IMG/VR virus record: IMGVR_UViG_3300027777_000041 | Coordinates: 1-57,911 of that record | Origin: a virus | DNA length: 57,911 nucleotides | Reading direction: 5' to 3' (one strand) | In this document: positions 13,431 to 21,543 of the stretch, piece by piece | Layout of the letters: every line of letters begins with the position of its first letter | Position numbering within the stretch: position 1 is the first letter of the stretch | Position numbers and translations under genes: made by a program | The notes under the pieces: model-generated | What the model saw: only the letters and a program-made list of their open reading frames with translations | Database searches by the model: none | What the model was told of the DNA's origin: nothing

Positions 13431-13784
13431 ATGAACCTGAGCCCAATCCAGTACACCTTAGACGAACATGCGCTCACGCCAGACATCTACCTGTATGGCA
13501 AGCTAGACATCCTCATTGACCATGTGGATGATATGCCCTTCATTGATTCCTTTGAGCTTGTGCGCGTAGTGAACCTTGACGAAGAAAATGAAGAGCGCAC
13601 GGAAGTTATTTTTGTAAAGGACAAGGACAACGAACCGATTGCATGTGCCGTGTGGACCATGCTAAATCGTGATGAAAAGCTCATGAACGACATCTTCGAT
13701 GATTGCGCCCGCGAAGGTATGTGGGCGGCAGAAGACGACGCAACCGACTTTAGACTGCAAGCCCGCCGTGATGGCGAATACTAA
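13431..13784 (+). CDS. 117-residue acidic hypothetical protein
   Basis: First gene of the plus recombination operon, with GGAGAG before the ATG. Very acidic (VDDMPFIDSFELVRVVNLDE), with a strand-rich middle. It could be a DNA mimic or small regulator, but nothing specific is recognised. Confidence 0.65.
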   Translation: MNLSPIQYTLDEHALTPDIYLYGKLDILIDHVDDMPFIDSFELVRVVNLDEENEERTEVIFVKDKDNEPIACAVWTMLNRDEKLMNDIFDDCAREGMWAAEDDATDFRLQARRDGEY

Positions 13785-13795
13785 GGAACAACCCA

Positions 13796-14380
13796 ATGAA
13801 AATGTCTGAAACAATCAACCAGCTTTCTACTGCCCTAGCTATCGCACAGGGCCAGATTGACGATGCTGTAAAGGACCGCAAGAACGACTTTTATAAAGCG
13901 AAGTATGCAGACTTGTCGTCTGTTCGTGCGGCAATCCGTAAGCCATTTGCTGACAATGGTTTGTCCGTGATTCAGTTCCCCCGCACCGTTCAGGGGGGCA
14001 TTGAAGTTGAAACTATGCTCATGCACTCATCTGGTGAGTTCATGGCTGAAACCTTGTTTCTCCCAGTTAAGCATGAGATCCATCCCATTGGGTCTGGCAT
14101 TTCATATGCCCGCCGGTATGCCCTGATGTCGATTGCAAATCTTGCAGCCGATGATGATGATGGCAATGCAGCGCAAGTTGCTAAAGCCCCTACAGAGCCA
14201 AGCATTGAAGACCGGGCTCTTGCCCTGAAAGCTTCCAAAGTTGCTGAGAGGGGAACCGCTGCCCTCAGTGAATTTTGGAAAGGCTTGACACAAGCCCAGC
14301 GCAAGGTGTTTGATGCGGAGGCTATCGCTGATTTGAAGGCTCTTGCCGCCCAATATGACCAAACGAAGGATACCAAGTGA
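13796..14380 (+). CDS. erf: ERF-family single-strand annealing protein
   Basis: 194 residues. The ERF signature is clear: DFYKAKYADLSSVRAAIRKP near residue 30, then GSGISYARRYALMSIANLA followed by DDDDGN near residue 115. ERF proteins coat resected single strands and anneal them, driving phage recombination and concatemer formation. It overlaps the downstream exonuclease by one base, the usual annealase-exonuclease pairing. Confidence 0.88.
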   Translation: MKMSETINQLSTALAIAQGQIDDAVKDRKNDFYKAKYADLSSVRAAIRKPFADNGLSVIQFPRTVQGGIEVETMLMHSSGEFMAETLFLPVKHEIHPIGSGISYARRYALMSIANLAADDDDGNAAQVAKAPTEPSIEDRALALKASKVAERGTAALSEFWKGLTQAQRKVFDAEAIADLKALAAQYDQTKDTK

Positions 14381-15015
14381 TGGAACAGCGCAGTGATGAA
14401 TGGTTTGCGGCTCGCCTCGGCAAAGTCACGGCATCCCGCGTAGCTGACATTATCGCCAAGACCAAGACCGGCTATAGCACTAGCCGAGCTAATTACATGA
14501 GCGAATTGATTTGCGAACGTCTGACTGGAAAACGTACTGCGTTCTTTCAGACCGCCGCAATGGCGTGGGGGACAAACACGGAGCCGATGGCGGCGCTGGC
14601 TTATGAGGCCAAGACCGGCAATCTGGTTGAGGGGGTAGGGTTTGTCCCCCATCCTACTATTGAAGCCGCTGGCGCAAGCCCTGATGGCCTTGTAGACCAT
14701 GATGGCTTGATCGAAATCAAGTGCCCTAACACATCTACTCATTTGGACACTGTATTGGCTAGTACTCCACCAACACAGTATGTTGCCCAGATGCAATGGC
14801 AAATGGCCTGCACAGGTCGCCAGTGGTGTGACTTCATATCATTTGATCCGCGCCTGCCTGAGAAGATGCAAATCTTTATTCAGCGTGTTCCACGGGATGA
14901 CGATATGATTGCTAACTTGGAGAAGGAAGTGAACCTTTTCCTTAAAGAGATAGGCGACAAGATCGCCTTGCTGGACGCAGCTTTTAACGTAGAAGGGGAA
15001 GACAATGGCATATGA
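14380..15015 (+). CDS. YqaJ-type (lambda-exonuclease-like) recombination exonuclease
   Basis: 211 residues. PD-(D/E)XK nuclease of the YqaJ family: RSDEWFAARLGKVTAS at the start, AWGTNTEP, then the catalytic GASPDGLVDHDGLIEIKCP near residue 105 and YVAQMQWQM after it. It degrades one strand of double-stranded DNA to feed the ERF annealase. Start taken at the ATG at 14380, overlapping the erf stop. Confidence 0.88.
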   Translation: MEQRSDEWFAARLGKVTASRVADIIAKTKTGYSTSRANYMSELICERLTGKRTAFFQTAAMAWGTNTEPMAALAYEAKTGNLVEGVGFVPHPTIEAAGASPDGLVDHDGLIEIKCPNTSTHLDTVLASTPPTQYVAQMQWQMACTGRQWCDFISFDPRLPEKMQIFIQRVPRDDDMIANLEKEVNLFLKEIGDKIALLDAAFNVEGEDNGI

Positions 15016-15268
15016 ACAGCGTGATAATACCGGCGCTATGTTTAAGAACACCCGCAAAGAAAATGACAAGCAGCCTAACCTTACTGGCAACGCCCTCATT
15101 GAGGGTGTTGATTATTGGGTTAGTGGGTGGACTAAGGTAGATAAAAACAATGAGAATTGGATCAGTTTTTCACTAAAGCGCAAAGATGGGAACACGGCAT
15201 CCGGCAACAAGCCAGCGCCAAATCGCCAGACGGCGGCTGAACTTGAAGACAATGATCTGCCTTTTTGA
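15005..15268 (+). CDS. Small protein with SSB-type C-terminal tip
   Basis: 87 residues. The body (GVDYWVSGWTKVDKNNENWISFSLK) is strand-rich and is often found beside phage recombination genes. It ends ELEDNDLPF, the acidic plus proline-phenylalanine tip used by single-strand binding proteins to dock repair enzymes. It may serve as an SSB-like partner for ERF and the exonuclease. Confidence 0.65.
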   Translation: MAYEQRDNTGAMFKNTRKENDKQPNLTGNALIEGVDYWVSGWTKVDKNNENWISFSLKRKDGNTASGNKPAPNRQTAAELEDNDLPF

Positions 15269-15276
15269 GGTTAACT

Positions 15277-15591
15277 ATGGAAAACGCCCCCTTGTCAGAG
15301 CAATTTCGACTTGCAGCAGAAGAATGGGTAGACGCTGATGCAGCCGCTAATTTCTTAGAGGAAACCAAGGGTGCGGTGTTGTCACGCATGATGGCGGCTT
15401 ACGGTGAAATAGCCGTAAGCCGCGCAGAAATGAATGTCAAATCATCCGACGCTTGGATGGATCACTTGAAGAAAATGTTGGCGGCGCGTGAAAAAGCCGC
15501 CATGCTAAAAGTAAAAGTAGACTACATCAAAATGCGATTCCAAGAATGGCAATCAGCAGAAGCAAACAACCGCGCTGAAATGCGCCTATAG
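15277..15591 (+). CDS. Coiled-coil protein of the recombination module
   Basis: 104 residues. EWVDADAAANFLEETKGAVL and a basic helical C-terminus (KVDYIKMRFQEWQSAEANN) are typical of small proteins next to YqaJ/ERF genes in many phages; function unassigned. Start at 15277 with GAGG upstream. Confidence 0.65.
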   Translation: MENAPLSEQFRLAAEEWVDADAAANFLEETKGAVLSRMMAAYGEIAVSRAEMNVKSSDAWMDHLKKMLAAREKAAMLKVKVDYIKMRFQEWQSAEANNRAEMRL

Positions 15592-15600
15592 GAGAAACAG

Positions 15601-15933
15601 ATGAAAAACAAAATGGAGCGCCTTGAAAAAGAAATCTCCGAAATGCCCGAGGGACAAACCAAGGATGTTTCTGAACTTTTTCTTGAAATTGAAAAGACCC
15701 TTGATGGCAGTGATTTTGCCATGAAAATGTCGGCACTTTCAACGGCTATGTTGAATGCCATCATGGAGTATGCTGACGACTCAAATGAAGCCCGCTCACA
15801 TGCGGCTATTGTATCCTACAATTTAGTTTGGGGGATTCAAATGGCCTGTGAAGCCATGAAGCAAACAATGGAAGGGCATGATGCAGACCAAGAGCTTGAT
15901 GATGAATTTCACAAGCAAATGATGAAGCATTAA
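15601..15933 (+). CDS. 110-residue hypothetical helical protein
   Basis: GGAGAAAC before the ATG. All-helical and acidic at the C-terminus (DADQELDDEFHKQMMKH). Overlaps the HNH gene by one base. Not recognised. Confidence 0.6.
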   Translation: MKNKMERLEKEISEMPEGQTKDVSELFLEIEKTLDGSDFAMKMSALSTAMLNAIMEYADDSNEARSHAAIVSYNLVWGIQMACEAMKQTMEGHDADQELDDEFHKQMMKH

Positions 15934-16295
15934 TGAAACGGGTCCGTATTACAGCAAAAATGCGGGCTGACATTTTTTTGCGACATAGTGGCGTATGCCA
16001 TTTATGTTGCATGAAGGTGGTGCCGGGTGAAGATTGGGACGTTAGCCATGAAATCCCATTGGAAGCTGGCGGTAAGGACGATGATACTAATTGGCTGGTT
16101 GCTCATCGCAAGTGTCATCGCACCCATACTAGCAAAGTGGACATCCCGCTAATAGCAAAGGTTAAACGCATCCATCAAAAACACATAGGTGCCAAACGCC
16201 CTAAATCTCAGATGCCGGGTGGGCGAAATTCTATGTGGAAGAAAAAGATGGATGGATCTGTTGTTAGAAGGGATGGGAAACATGACGGAGAGTAA
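15933..16295 (+). CDS. HNH endonuclease
   Basis: 120 residues. CHLC near residue 24, DVSHEIPLEAGGKDDDTNW and VAHRKCHRTHT give the HNH metal site with a CxxC zinc pair. Free-standing HNH proteins in phages act in packaging, recombination or homing. The position inside the recombination operon favours a DNA-processing role. Confidence 0.8.
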   Translation: MKRVRITAKMRADIFLRHSGVCHLCCMKVVPGEDWDVSHEIPLEAGGKDDDTNWLVAHRKCHRTHTSKVDIPLIAKVKRIHQKHIGAKRPKSQMPGGRNSMWKKKMDGSVVRRDGKHDGE

Positions 16296-16740
16296 GACCG
16301 CTTTTCAGGATAGGTTAAAAGGATCTATTCCCGCTGTATTTGTGGTGGCGAAGTGGTTGCACATAAAGGGCTATGATGTAAATGTCCCTGCCCAAAGAAC
16401 CGTCGCTGATGATGGCGATATATTTGCCCACAAGCCTGACCAACCAGTGAAACGCATTGAAGTTAAGGGCAGAAATATAAACTTTACAAGTGCTGCCGAT
16501 TGGCCTTATGTAGATGTTCTAGTATCGAACGAAGCTGCTGTAAAAAGGGCATGGGATGATGATCCGCACTATATTATATTAAATGCTGCGATGACCCATG
16601 CAGCAATTATCGCTCCAGAATCCAAAGAACACTGGAAGGTAATCAAAAAATGGGCTAGTAATACCCGCAAGCACGAAAACTTCTACACATGCCCAACAGA
16701 ACACGTCAAATTCGTCAGAATTGACATTGAAGGAGAATAG
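16282..16740 (+). CDS. PD-(D/E)XK nuclease-like protein
   Basis: 152 residues from MTESKTAFQDRL. DDGDIFAH (conserved D) followed by KRIEVKGR (ExK) gives the nuclease core, then WPYVDVLVSNEAA. It overlaps the HNH gene by 14 bp, suggesting they are made together. Substrate unknown; a restriction-like or repair role is possible. Confidence 0.6.
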   Translation: MTESKTAFQDRLKGSIPAVFVVAKWLHIKGYDVNVPAQRTVADDGDIFAHKPDQPVKRIEVKGRNINFTSAADWPYVDVLVSNEAAVKRAWDDDPHYIILNAAMTHAAIIAPESKEHWKVIKKWASNTRKHENFYTCPTEHVKFVRIDIEGE

Positions 16741-16741
16741 C

Positions 16742-17089
16742 ATGAGATTTCTAATTACTATGAACATGCCCAGCACTTCCGGCAACTTGGTCCATCATGT
16801 GACTATGGATGTTAACGAAGTAAACTCATGTGATGAATTTTGTGAAATGATGAACGGCGATGAGTTTATCATAGGCCGCCAATGGTATCGCCGGAAGAAC
16901 TATGATGACAGCATCTTCTGGGAGGATCGCGGAATGACAATTTTGAATACCTCCCACATTGGGAAAGTTCAAGAATTTATCGACATGGAAGAGAAGATCA
17001 ATGATGACGCCCAAGCAAATGCTGGTTCAGTGCGCCGAAATAATGAACCAGCGCGGGGAGGAGTATGGACATCTAGAGGAAAACTTTAA
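16742..17089 (+). CDS. 115-residue hypothetical protein with long 3' overlap
   Basis: Start MRFLITMNMPSTSG at 16742, with AGGAG upstream. The first 85 residues look like a genuine alpha/beta protein. The last 30 come from the same DNA as the next gene in another frame (89-bp overlap) and may be non-functional. Confidence 0.55.
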   Translation: MRFLITMNMPSTSGNLVHHVTMDVNEVNSCDEFCEMMNGDEFIIGRQWYRRKNYDDSIFWEDRGMTILNTSHIGKVQEFIDMEEKINDDAQANAGSVRRNNEPARGGVWTSRGKL

Positions 17090-17282
17090 CAGAATCAGTG
17101 CGGTAGCTTCTGTTATGTTAGGTAAGCACATCAGCAATTACGAAATTGCGATGATGTTGCTTGCCGTCAAGTTGGGCCGCATGAAAGAAAGCAAACACTA
17201 TCTGGACAACTATGTAGACGGCATTAACTACATGGCTATTGCCGCCTATTTTTTGAAAGATGAAACGCCATCTGATGAATAG
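17001..17282 (+). CDS. DUF6378-like protein
   Basis: 93 residues. EIMNQRGEEYGHLEENFNRI, then the helix SVMLGKHISNYEIAMMLLAVKLGRM and the ending DNYVDGINYMAI follow the DUF6378 family found in phages and prophages, which resembles all-alpha nucleotide pyrophosphohydrolases. Role unproven; nucleotide-pool management is a fair guess. Confidence 0.65.
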   Translation: MMTPKQMLVQCAEIMNQRGEEYGHLEENFNRISAVASVMLGKHISNYEIAMMLLAVKLGRMKESKHYLDNYVDGINYMAIAAYFLKDETPSDE

Positions 17283-17290
17283 GAAACCCA

Positions 17291-17761
17291 ATGAAAACTG
17301 TAATAAACCCTAATACGGATGCAATCATTGATATGTGGCAGACGGGCCTATCCGGCGGACAAATTGCTTGCAGGCTTGGCATTACCCGAAATGCAGTTAT
17401 GGGCATTCTTGGGAGAAGCCGCGCTGCTGGTAAAATTGACTACCGGATAGATATGGAACGGATTAGAAATATCCGGGCTGATGTTGCTGAGATTGAACAA
17501 AAAAGGGCGTCTGTTATTGGTGAGTTTTTGCAGATAGCAATTGCCGGTGGTGATTTGCCTAGCAACAAACCAACCAGTGGCATCACGCTGATGAAACTGA
17601 AACCAAGTTCTTGCCGATATATTATCGGAAGAAATGTGGATGATGAATTTTTGTTCTGTGGAGAACAACGCGGAGCATCATCATACTGTAAAACCCACCA
17701 CAAACTTTGCTATACACCCTTGTCAAAGCTGAAGGAGAAAAACTATGTTGTTACAGCTTAA
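17291..17761 (+). CDS. gcrA: GcrA-family cell-cycle transcription regulator
   Basis: 156 residues. The N-terminal helix-turn-helix DMWQTGLSGGQIACRLG followed by TRNAVMGILGRSRAAG matches GcrA. The C-terminal part has the family's CRYIIGR, FLFCGEQR and YCKTHHKLCYTP pattern, which binds sigma-70 region 2. GcrA activates promoters carrying CcrM-methylated GANTC sites in alphaproteobacteria, linking transcription to the cell cycle. A phage copy could redirect host genes or drive this phage's own GANTC-bearing promoters. Found next to last in the plus operon, with GGAAACC before the ATG. Confidence 0.85.
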   Translation: MKTVINPNTDAIIDMWQTGLSGGQIACRLGITRNAVMGILGRSRAAGKIDYRIDMERIRNIRADVAEIEQKRASVIGEFLQIAIAGGDLPSNKPTSGITLMKLKPSSCRYIIGRNVDDEFLFCGEQRGASSYCKTHHKLCYTPLSKLKEKNYVVTA

Positions 17762-17957
17762 CCCACCAATCCCTGTTGTTACGCCCAAAGGGAAAGGTCT
17801 TGCCCATATTTTAGTGGATTATGGTAGCGACCATGATCTCATTTGGATTGTCTTCCAAAATGATGGGCAATGCTGGTGCTGGCAAAATACAGACATCAGG
17901 GGGCAAACAAACATCACATATGGCCGTTCTACAAGCAGTGAATTTTTGAACCCATAA
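17745..17957 (+). CDS. 70-residue conserved phage protein
   Basis: LQLNPPIPVVTPKGKGLAHI followed by VDYGSDHDLIWIVF and a CWCWQN motif. This layout is common in phages near recombination or structural boundaries, with no known function. AAGGAG before the ATG. Overlaps gcrA by 17 bp. Confidence 0.65.
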   Translation: MLLQLNPPIPVVTPKGKGLAHILVDYGSDHDLIWIVFQNDGQCWCWQNTDIRGQTNITYGRSTSSEFLNP

Positions 17958-17995
17958 GAGTCAAATGGCTTGCATGGTTTCGATGATTCTGACAT

Positions 17996-18091
17996 AGTAA
18001 GCGGGTCAAGGAATAGTCCTTGGCTTACATGCGGCGATAGTTATGCGTAGGCGCTTGTAGGTCCAGCTCTGTGAATTGTCGAAACGCTTAC
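17996..18091 (+). ncRNA. Candidate structured RNA with alternative pairings
   Basis: GTAAGC (17997-18002) pairs with GCTTAC (18023-18028), stacked on CAAGG (18007-18011) with CCTTG (18018-18022). CGCTTAC (18085-18091) can pair either with GTAGGCG (18047-18053, one G-U) or with GTAAGCG (17997-18003). Two exclusive folds directly before a terminator suggest an attenuator or a small RNA. No protein is encoded here. Confidence 0.45.
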
Positions 18092-18094
18092 TTG

Positions 18095-18126
18095 CCCCGG
18101 TCAGTTCGGTCTGGCCGGGGTTTTTT
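18095..18126 (+). terminator. Terminator of the recombination operon
   Basis: CCCCGGTCAG (18095-18104) pairs with CTGGCCGGGG (18111-18120), with one T-G step, and is followed by TTTTTT. The late operon ends on the other strand at 18125. Confidence 0.85.
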
Positions 18127-18493
18127 ATTCAGCGATCAGCTTCCAACTCACCGTAGGCTCATCCCAAACATACTGCTGGCCGTCAGCCGGGTACGGCACG
18201 GGCGCGCTCCACAGCCACGTCGTCTGATCCAGCGTCCAGCTTGCAAAGGGCTGCGGCGCGTAGAACACGTCATTGGCCTGATCGTAGGTGTAGCCAATCC
18301 CTGCGTAATTACCACGCAAGGTCGCGCCGCCATCGGGCTCCCCATCAGGACCGTAATGGACCCCTCCACGGGTGTTGTAGCTGGTCTGTATCCACGAGCC
18401 GGGCGAGGAATCCACGAACGTGTTAAAGAACTCAGGACCGGCGACGATGACTTGGAGTACCTTGCCATCGCAGACCTTGGCGTAATGGCTCAT
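18125..18493 (-). CDS. Tail-fibre-associated protein
   Basis: 122 residues. RGNYAGIGYTYDQANDVFY and PQPFASWTLDQTTWLWSAP form a repeat-like module common at the end of fibre proteins in marine podo- and myophages. Last gene of the late operon; overlaps the fibre gene by 4 bp. Confidence 0.65.
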   Translation of the reverse strand: MSHYAKVCDGKVLQVIVAGPEFFNTFVDSSPGSWIQTSYNTRGGVHYGPDGEPDGGATLRGNYAGIGYTYDQANDVFYAPQPFASWTLDQTTWLWSAPVPYPADGQQYVWDEPTVSWKLIAE

Positions 18494-20064
18494 GCCGTGT
18501 AGCTCCCTGATTGCGTAAACTTAATCACGGTGTTAGACCCGCTTGTTGTCACCACCGTGCTGTATCCGGTGATGGTAGTTGAGGCCGCCACAGTCTGGGA
18601 TGGCGTGACAGTCCAAGACGACCCGCTGCCCGCAGTGATTGTTGTTCCCGCAGTGACGCCCGTGCCAGATAAAACCATACCAATGGCAATGGTTCCAGAC
18701 GTAACAGACGCAACGGTAAGTGTGGTAGCTGCTATAGCTCCAACAAACACAGCCGTAGAGCCGGTTGTGGTGCCTGAGTAGAATGCGGTGGGGACAGACA
18801 GGATCACTACGCCGGAGCCGCCTGCGCCTCCGGCCATTGGGACATAACTACCAGAAACATAACCGCCGCCGCCACCGCCGCCGCCACCTGTGTTTGACGT
18901 TCCAGAACCTGCTGGAGTCGCCAACGCAAGGCCACCAATTCCACCTCCGCCGCTGCCTGCGGCACCCTGAACAGTGGCCCCTCCAGCGGCATAAGCGCCA
19001 CCGCCACCGCCACCAGCATATGTTACGGATGAGCCTGTTATTGAAGACGCTGCACCCGCCCCGCCCGCCGAACCATTGGGGGCTGTGGCAGACGCATTTT
19101 GTCCCGCAGCGCCTGCGCCGCCCCCTCCCGCCCCATCATAGTAAGTGTTATTGGTGGCCCCGTTGCCGCCGATATTTCCTTGACCAGACGTTGCGGTGCC
19201 GCCTGTTGATGTTTGTGATGCACCTTGCGGGGAACCGCCGCCGCCGCCTGAACCGCCACTTCCCGCAGTGGTATTGATGTTGGCGTTCGGGTATCCGGTT
19301 GATACACCCCCGCCAACGGCGGTGAGCGCATTGAAGGTTGAATTGTTGCCAGCGGTCATGCCGGTGGACACGCGAGTTGCCGTTCCACCAGTGCCGCCAG
19401 CGCCAACTGTAACTGTATAAGTGGTGCCAGCAGTTAATGTAGATGTTCCTGTAAGCAGTCCGCCGCCGCCGCCGCCGCCGCCAAGATCGCCGGATGCGCC
19501 TCCGCCCCCTGCGACAACGAGATATGATGCGCTGTATGTTCCGGGGTTTGTGGCGTTGATACCAGAATAAACAAGCCACCCTTGTGTTGCGTCAATGTAA
19601 ACAAGCGCAACGCTTTCACGGGCGGTTGTTGCCGAAAAGCCGCCGCTTCCGCCGTTGATCTTGCTACCGTTCGGCGCGATGGTGACGTTGTTTGTAGCCC
19701 AAGTCCCCGCATAGTCCGTCAACTGCACGATGTTGCCCGCAGACGGGCTGGCGGGGAGCGTGGCGGTGATCGCGGCGGATGTGGTGTTGACGGGGTAGCC
19801 GCTGCCCGACGCAGCAGTGAAAGAGGCAGTGCGGACAGACTGCCAAGTAATACCGCCGCCGCCGCCAGTCTGCGCCACCCATGAGGTGACGCCTGTGCCG
19901 TCAGTACCAAGAACGTACCCGTTCGTCCCAGCCGTCGTAGGCACAGTGAAAGTCCACGTTCCCGCATTCGCCGCGCCAGTGAGCGTGACGACACCGGAGA
20001 CGCTGCCAGCCAACGCAGTGGTGGGAGAGTTGATGCCGGTGGTGCCGGAAAGCGTGATGGACAT
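18490..20064 (-). CDS. Glycine-rich tail fibre / adhesin
   Basis: 524 residues. The N-terminal part is a fibre-type beta region (TGINSPTTALAGSVSG). Residues about 190-415 are extremely glycine-rich, with many runs of four to nine glycines as in polyglycine-sandwich adhesins. Near residue 440 comes an Ig-like module (GMVLSGTGVTAGTTITAG) that also occurs in the capsid-proximal protein at 40445-41587. Probably contacts the host receptor. TAATG overlap with the preceding short gene. Confidence 0.7.
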   Translation of the reverse strand: MSITLSGTTGINSPTTALAGSVSGVVTLTGAANAGTWTFTVPTTAGTNGYVLGTDGTGVTSWVAQTGGGGGITWQSVRTASFTAASGSGYPVNTTSAAITATLPASPSAGNIVQLTDYAGTWATNNVTIAPNGSKINGGSGGFSATTARESVALVYIDATQGWLVYSGINATNPGTYSASYLVVAGGGGASGDLGGGGGGGGLLTGTSTLTAGTTYTVTVGAGGTGGTATRVSTGMTAGNNSTFNALTAVGGGVSTGYPNANINTTAGSGGSGGGGGSPQGASQTSTGGTATSGQGNIGGNGATNNTYYDGAGGGGAGAAGQNASATAPNGSAGGAGAASSITGSSVTYAGGGGGGAYAAGGATVQGAAGSGGGGIGGLALATPAGSGTSNTGGGGGGGGGYVSGSYVPMAGGAGGSGVVILSVPTAFYSGTTTGSTAVFVGAIAATTLTVASVTSGTIAIGMVLSGTGVTAGTTITAGSGSSWTVTPSQTVAASTTITGYSTVVTTSGSNTVIKFTQSGSYTA

Positions 20065-20243
20065 TAGGGGCTCGCGGGTGCAATGGTCAACTTGCCCTCA
20101 TCGACAAGCTGCATGATATTTTGGTAGTCAGTATTGTCTGGATCAAGTGGCACAGAACTTTGCACCCCGTTGATGTCTCAGCGGATGCTAACAGGGCCGT
20201 ATCCGGTAATTGGGTCATTGTAATACTGAGCATTGGTGTACAT
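20064..20243 (-). pseudogene. Small virion gene interrupted by in-frame TGA
   Basis: The frame starts 2 bases after the upstream fibre gene's stop (ATG at 20243) and ends in TAATG overlap with the next gene, exactly where a coupled gene belongs. Codon 22 (20180-20178) is TGA. Before it: MYTNAQYYNDPITGYGPVSI. After it: DINGVQSSVPLDPDN followed by DYQNIMQLVDEGKLTIAPA, a well-formed small-protein sequence. A point nonsense mutation, a sequencing error or readthrough could explain it. Confidence 0.65.
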
Positions 20244-20245
20244 GA

Positions 20246-21316
20246 TCAAAGCTCCGAATTGAATTGAACAATTGCACCGCTAATAATGGCCCCGCGCCCA
20301 GCCGTGTAGCCACTTGCAATTGTGAAATCAACACGAGCGCCAGTGGTCGAACCCGCGAACAAACTGCCACCTGTGATGCTGTACCCTGCAAATCCGTCAG
20401 CCATTGTTCCTCCAGAAATCCAAGCGAATGTCGGGGCTGTCCGCATTGTGACGGGGAACTGATACGCCCCCGGAATGGCCGCATTGGCAACCACTCCAGA
20501 CACGGCTGCCTGCGAGGCAAGGAAATACTTCTGGCACTGCGCGAGCTGGTCGCCATAAATTTGCCGCTCATAGGGAGTAGCCACAGAGCCCGGCTCCAAC
20601 TGCACATTACCAATCGTCCATGTGCCGCTTGTCTGAGCCCCGACAGTGAACAAAATTTGCAGGCCGGTCGTGGCCGCAGACGGGATGCTGATTTGAGCAT
20701 TATAGCGCGTCACAGTTGAAGTGACGGTAAATGTGCCTGTGGCGATAGAAGTGACCGTGGGGGATGCCAACGAACCAAATGTGTCAGTCGTGTTGGCGTA
20801 ATAGGCGGTCCATGTGACGGTGGTCAGAAGGCTGTTGGCAAGATCCACAGAGAGCGTTGCGGTCGTATTAGCAAGATCCGCAGAGTTGATTGCCTCAATG
20901 CGCTGGGCAAATCCAATGGCAGTGACAGACGCCGCGCCAGTGAAACGGTAGCGATATTGGTTCGCAGTCGCGCCCGCAATCTGTTGCCCCGTCACGTTTG
21001 CGCCAGTGCAGTAAGCGTAAAAACGATCTACGGTATAAGCCAACGCGGCGGCTGCTGTGATTGTTTGAGCCGCGCCAGCGTTGCGCTGATCAGAAGCCAT
21101 GTTGCCATTGATCAGGCGATTGCGCTTGAAGCTGGAGCCCATTGCGACAGTGCCGGTGGCCGTTATGCTGCCAGCAGCAGTGACGTTGCCCGTCAGCGTG
21201 GATGTCCCCGCCACCGTCAAGTTGTTGCCCACAGCCACATTGCCGCTGGCGTCGTTGACGATGTTGTTCACCGCGCTGGAGGGGTGGAGGATGGTAACGA
21301 CTTTGGCGGTTGACAT
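20246..21316 (-). CDS. Tail fibre protein
   Basis: 356 residues. RNRLINGNMASDQRNAGAA near residue 65, DRFYAYCTG, TWTAYYANTTDTFGS and the closing IGNVQLEPGSVATPYERQ followed by LAQCQKYFLA are the standard layout of carbohydrate-binding-module-like fibre domains in phages and prophages. It probably forms the receptor-binding part of a trimeric fibre. TAAGGAG before the ATG. Confidence 0.75.
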   Translation of the reverse strand: MSTAKVVTILHPSSAVNNIVNDASGNVAVGNNLTVAGTSTLTGNVTAAGSITATGTVAMGSSFKRNRLINGNMASDQRNAGAAQTITAAAALAYTVDRFYAYCTGANVTGQQIAGATANQYRYRFTGAASVTAIGFAQRIEAINSADLANTTATLSVDLANSLLTTVTWTAYYANTTDTFGSLASPTVTSIATGTFTVTSTVTRYNAQISIPSAATTGLQILFTVGAQTSGTWTIGNVQLEPGSVATPYERQIYGDQLAQCQKYFLASQAAVSGVVANAAIPGAYQFPVTMRTAPTFAWISGGTMADGFAGYSITGGSLFAGSTTGARVDFTIASGYTAGRGAIISGAIVQFNSEL

Positions 21317-21327
21317 ATCTCGTCTCC

Positions 21328-21543
21328 TTAAGTGCCAGACGTGGAGGCAAGAATGTAATAAACAGTGCCGCCGATATTGATGGCGATTTTATTCGTCACC
21401 GTGTTGGTGGTTGAGGATGACACCGCAGTCGATACGACCGCAGTCCCCGTCGCGTTGGGCAACGTAACTGTGGTGTCGGTAGCCGCCGCAGCAGCCGAGA
21501 GAGTGACGGACCCGCCGCCAGTTCCTTTGATTGATACGGGCAC
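21328..21543 (-). CDS. Small fibre-related structural protein
   Basis: 71 residues, threonine/serine-rich, beta-type; ends IAINIGGTVYYILASTSGT, a motif common to short fibre accessory proteins. Overlaps the next upstream gene by one base. Confidence 0.6.
   Translation of the reverse strand: MPVSIKGTGGGSVTLSAAAAATDTTVTLPNATGTAVVSTAVSSSTTNTVTNKIAINIGGTVYYILASTSGT

Noticed and set aside
13990-14802. 270-residue minus-strand open frame
   Set aside because: Fully antisense to the ERF and exonuclease genes, whose motifs are clear; the composition is not protein-like and no ribosome-binding site is seen.
17960-18094. Possible tmRNA (GGTTTCGATG near 17978)
   Set aside because: No T-arm, no alanine-tRNA-like acceptor end and no tag frame. 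Kept only as an unnamed structured region.
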